A DNA stretch of 64,000 bases, taken from the NCBI RefSeq assembly GCF_003025555.1, contig NZ_PYMH01000019.1:1-64000 (forward strand), written 5' to 3'. The position numbers were made by a program, and so were the translations under genes. Under the pieces are notes generated by a model. The model worked only from the letters and a program-made list of their open reading frames with translations. It searched no databases and was not told the origin of the DNA. Shown piece by piece: positions 61,758 to 64,000 of the stretch. The stretch is from Photobacterium lutimaris. GTDB taxonomy: Bacteria > Pseudomonadota > Gammaproteobacteria > Enterobacterales > Vibrionaceae. How positions within the stretch are numbered: the stretch's first letter is position 1; each line of letters begins with the position of its first letter.

Positions 61758-63008
61758 TTAACACTCTTGGTACGCCTTTTCTACTTCCTCGGCAATGATG
61801 AGGATGCCTTTGCGCATCACGTCATCCTCCTGGACGTAGTTCATCCGCAGGCATTCGTGTCCATGCTGCCAGTCTTCATCGAGTCCAATGAAGAAATACT
61901 CACCAGGAACAATGAGAACACCGCGGGCTTTTAAGCGGCGATATAGCTCCATGGTACTGATCGGTAAATCTTTGAACCACAGCCACAGGAACATGGCGCC
62001 TTCAGGCTTGTGGATCCTAAACCGCGGGTCGGTAATAGCCTGCTGGAGCAGCTCCACGGCGTGCTGGGATTTACGGAGGTAAAAAGGTTTGATCACGTTT
62101 TCGCTCAAGCGCATTAGATCATGTTGCTCGATCATCTTGTAGCCAATAGCCGGGCCGACACTTCCCGGTGCCAAACTCAGTACGCCATTCATGTTGGCAA
62201 TGGCGGTGGTGATTGCTTCACTGGCGACCACGATGCCACAGCGCACCCCAGGTAAGCCAAGTTTCGATAGGCTCATGCACAAGATCGTATTGTCATTCCA
62301 GAATGGGGTAACATCTTCAAAAATGATATCGGGAAAAGGCATGCCGTAGGCATTATCGATGATCAGCGGAATGTTATGATCGCGCGCCAGTTGATCGAGA
62401 TGCTGGATTTCATCATCGGTCAGGACATTGCCGGTTGGATTGGTTGGCCGCGACGCACAGATGGCTCCAACTGAATCATCTACAACCAGTCGGTTAAAGT
62501 CGACATGGTATTTGAACAGGCCATTTTCAAGCAGGCTGATCTCTGGCTTGTACGAAATGAACATATCGTCACTTAACCCCGAGTCACCGTAGCCAATATA
62601 TTCAGGAGCCAGTGGCAACAAGATTCTTTTCTTCCTGCCATTTTCGAATTTCCCTGCCAGCAAGTTGAACAGGTTGAAGAAAGCACTCTGGCTACCGTTG
62701 GTCAGGGCAATATTCTTGGCACTGATGTCCCAGCCATAGCGTGATTTGAGGAGCTGGGCGAGGGCATTGATAAAAACATTCTTCCCCTGTGGGCCATCAT
62801 AGTTGGTCAGGGCTTGGGTGAGCTCTCCAGTGGCAGCCATCTGGCTGCAGAGCTGATTGAAGTACTCTACCATTTCAGGGATCTGGGCTGGGTTGCCACC
62901 TCCGAGCATGATCGCATCGGGGTTGCGCAATCCATCGTTCAAATCATCCATCAACTGGGTGATACCTGAGTAGCGGGCGAACTTGTCACCAAATGTAGAA
63001 AACTCCAT
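61758..63008 (-). CDS. avtA: valine-pyruvate aminotransferase AvtA
   Basis: A 416-residue fold-type I PLP enzyme, one residue from the E. coli length (417). It exchanges the amino group between valine and pyruvate or alanine. The PLP lysine is in CMSLSKLGLPGVRCGIV near 243; ASRPTNPTGNV near 182 and NAYGMPFPD near 215 bind substrate and cofactor. It adds a side branch to the ilv pathway coded at 23722-30039. It is a single gene between two parS zones. Confidence 0.95.
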   Translation of the reverse strand: MEFSTFGDKFARYSGITQLMDDLNDGLRNPDAIMLGGGNPAQIPEMVEYFNQLCSQMAATGELTQALTNYDGPQGKNVFINALAQLLKSRYGWDISAKNIALTNGSQSAFFNLFNLLAGKFENGRKKRILLPLAPEYIGYGDSGLSDDMFISYKPEISLLENGLFKYHVDFNRLVVDDSVGAICASRPTNPTGNVLTDDEIQHLDQLARDHNIPLIIDNAYGMPFPDIIFEDVTPFWNDNTILCMSLSKLGLPGVRCGIVVASEAITTAIANMNGVLSLAPGSVGPAIGYKMIEQHDLMRLSENVIKPFYLRKSQHAVELLQQAITDPRFRIHKPEGAMFLWLWFKDLPISTMELYRRLKARGVLIVPGEYFFIGLDEDWQHGHECLRMNYVQEDDVMRKGILIIAEEVEKAYQEC

Positions 63009-63201
63009 CTTTACTTCTGACCTCGGTGTGCTGTGTTTATGTTATTCGATATGGTTATGGTTTATGTTGTGCTGTTCGTCAACATACCTCAACAAAGCGT
63101 TTTATTAAACCCCTTGCTCCCCCCTGATTGCCGGCCTGGCTCGAGAGTAATCCTTGCCGTTAAAGCTTCTGCGTACGGTTGCGCTTGTGTTGAGCTACTG
63201 A

Positions 63202-63217
63202 CGTTCCACGTGAAACA
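63202..63217. promoter_or_regulatory. parS: parS site 2 (ParB binding)
   Basis: CGTTCCACGTGAAACA fits NGTTNCACGTGNAACN; the core is GTTCCACGTGAAAC, the same as in the well-known Bacillus site. It lies upstream of avtA, 32 bases from site 3. Confidence 0.9.
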
Positions 63218-63248
63218 ATACGTGTAGCGTGGCCAATATACCGGTGGT

Positions 63249-63264
63249 GGTTTCACGTGAAACT
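63249..63264. promoter_or_regulatory. parS: parS site 3 (ParB binding)
   Basis: GGTTTCACGTGAAACT holds the perfect palindrome GTTTCACGTGAAAC. Its start is 47 bases from that of site 2. The rest of the 409-base gap between avtA and glyS (63009-63417) shows no ORF; the avtA promoter must lie in it. Confidence 0.9.
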
Positions 63265-63356
63265 GGCAAAGGCGGCGGTATAAGGTTAGGGAACTGTGGG
63301 CGAGTAATAACCGAGTATTGCAGGACAACGGGTGGGGTTGGTCAGGCAGATAAAAA

Positions 63357-63383
63357 AAGCCCCAGCAGTATAAGCTGGGGCTT
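63357..63383 (-). terminator. terminator after glyS
   Basis: The arms AAGCCCCAGC (63357-63366) and GCTGGGGCTT (63374-63383) have a seven-base loop; the minus strand then has a run of T. It stands 34 bases after the glyS stop. Confidence 0.9.
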
Positions 63384-63417
63384 CAAACGGCCTAATAGGC
63401 GAAGCTCTATCGCGATA

Positions 63418-64000
63418 TTACTTCTGAAGCAATGAGATATCAGCGACTTTCAGGAACTCGTTACGAAGCAGGTTAAGCATCGTTAGGCGGTTCACTTTCA
63501 GTTGCTCATCATCAGCCATAACCATAACGTTATCGAAGAAAGCATCAACGGCTTCACGCAGGGTAGCCAGCTCGGACAGTGCTTGCTGGTAATCGCCGCT
63601 GGCGAAGATTGGCGATAGGGAAGCCAGCATGGTTTCCACGTTTTCTGCCAACGCTTTTTCTGCATCTTCAACCAGTAGTTCGTGGTTGATTTCGGCAGAT
63701 AGTTCACCGTCGAATTTCGCCAGGATGTTGCCGACACGCTTGTTTGCTGCGGCCAGAGACTCAGCAGCATCTAGCGAGCGGAAGTGGCTTACGGCTTTAA
63801 CACGCTTGTCGAAGTCTGCAGGCTGGGTTGGGCGACGTGTCAATACTGCCTGGATAACGTCAACACTGTGGCCTTCGTCCTGGTACCATGCACGGAAACG
63901 GCCAAGCATGAAGTCGATCACTTCTTCTTCGACGTTGTGGTTGGTTAGCTTGTCGGCCAGCAGTTCACGCGCTTTGCCAATCAGGTTCACCAGATCAAGG
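63418..64000 (-). CDS. glyS: glycyl-tRNA synthetase beta subunit GlyS, C-terminal part
   Basis: The last 194 codons of GlyS are seen; the frame remains open at the right edge (the residues at the edge read LDLVNLIGKA). This is the C-terminal anticodon-binding-like domain (ALTD type), with DFDKRVKAVSHF, ANKRVGNIL, VDAFFDNVMVMADD and LLRNEFLKVADISLLQK. The full protein would be near 690 residues and pair with GlyQ. No start codon is in the window. Confidence 0.95.
   Translation of the reverse strand, partial: LDLVNLIGKARELLADKLTNHNVEEEVIDFMLGRFRAWYQDEGHSVDVIQAVLTRRPTQPADFDKRVKAVSHFRSLDAAESLAAANKRVGNILAKFDGELSAEINHELLVEDAEKALAENVETMLASLSPIFASGDYQQALSELATLREAVDAFFDNVMVMADDEQLKVNRLTMLNLLRNEFLKVADISLLQK

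Noticed and set aside
1..64000. Insertion sequences, prophage, CRISPR, integron or toxin-antitoxin genes
   Set aside because: No transposase, integrase, repeat array or flanking duplication seen; the tandem HTH genes have no toxin partner. All large genes belong to the conserved core.

Overview
The window is a near-uninterrupted stretch of core chromosome around a replication origin of a gammaproteobacterium of the family Vibrionaceae. The reasons are the gene order (rrn-yrdA-aroE-hemF-tsaC-purEK; yrdD-smg-dprA-LysM/def-fmt-rsmB-trkA-trkH; yihD-ccoG-srkA-dsbA; comM/ilvGMEDA; atp operon-parBA-rsmG-mnmG-oriC-mioC-mnmE-yidC-yidD-rnpA-rpmH; amino-acid ABC transporter-dnaA-dnaN-recF-gyrB-ibpA; avtA-glyS) and protein sequences close to Vibrio/Photobacterium types. 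Base composition looks around 50% GC, which suggests a Photobacterium-like genus rather than a typical Vibrio; this is an inference from memory, not a computation.

Layout. 1-165: promoter and leader of an rRNA operon that runs off the left edge. 270-5276: carbonic-anhydrase-like yrdA, the minus-strand group tsaC-hemF-aroE-yrdB, and purEK behind a PurR box. 5362-8646: minus-strand LysM protein-dprA-smg-yrdD. 8904-14795: def-fmt-rsmB and trkA-trkH. 14879-17302: three minus-strand genes (hemolysin-III-like membrane protein, Spo0M-like protein, GntR/FadR-type regulator). 17495-17866: a promoter-to-terminator unit with no recognised gene. 17965-21702: yihD, ccoG, srkA, dsbA. 21777-23306: comM. 23493-30039: ilv leader, attenuator and ilvGMEDA. 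30071-31076: two paralogous small HTH regulators. 31390-35555: glmS with an upstream DeoR-type regulator, and glmU. 35757-42686: complete atpIBEFHAGDC operon. 42865-47098: parB, parA, rsmG, mnmG. 47190-47500: oriC with 13-mers, DnaA boxes and dense GATC sites. 47531-51990: mioC, mnmE, yidC, yidD, rnpA, rpmH. 52176-54423: amino-acid (cystine-type) ABC transporter. 54731-60778: dnaA-dnaN-recF-gyrB. 61068-64000: ibpA, avtA and the C-terminal end of glyS, with three parS palindromes.

The genes fall into a few themes: replication start and segregation (dnaA, dnaN, recF, gyrB, oriC, parAB, parS), ribosome and tRNA function (rRNA, rpmH, rnpA, def, fmt, rsmB, rsmG, mnmG, mnmE, tsaC, glyS), energy (ATP synthase), membrane insertion (yidC, yidD), cell-wall precursor supply (glmS, glmU) and branched-chain amino-acid synthesis. 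I see no insertion sequence, prophage, CRISPR array, integron or tRNA gene. No obviously novel system is visible; the least explained parts are the orphan transcription unit at 17502-17866, the tandem HTH regulators at 30071-31076 and the DeoR regulator upstream of glmS. All calls come from reading the sequence and from memory of the families; no database search was run.
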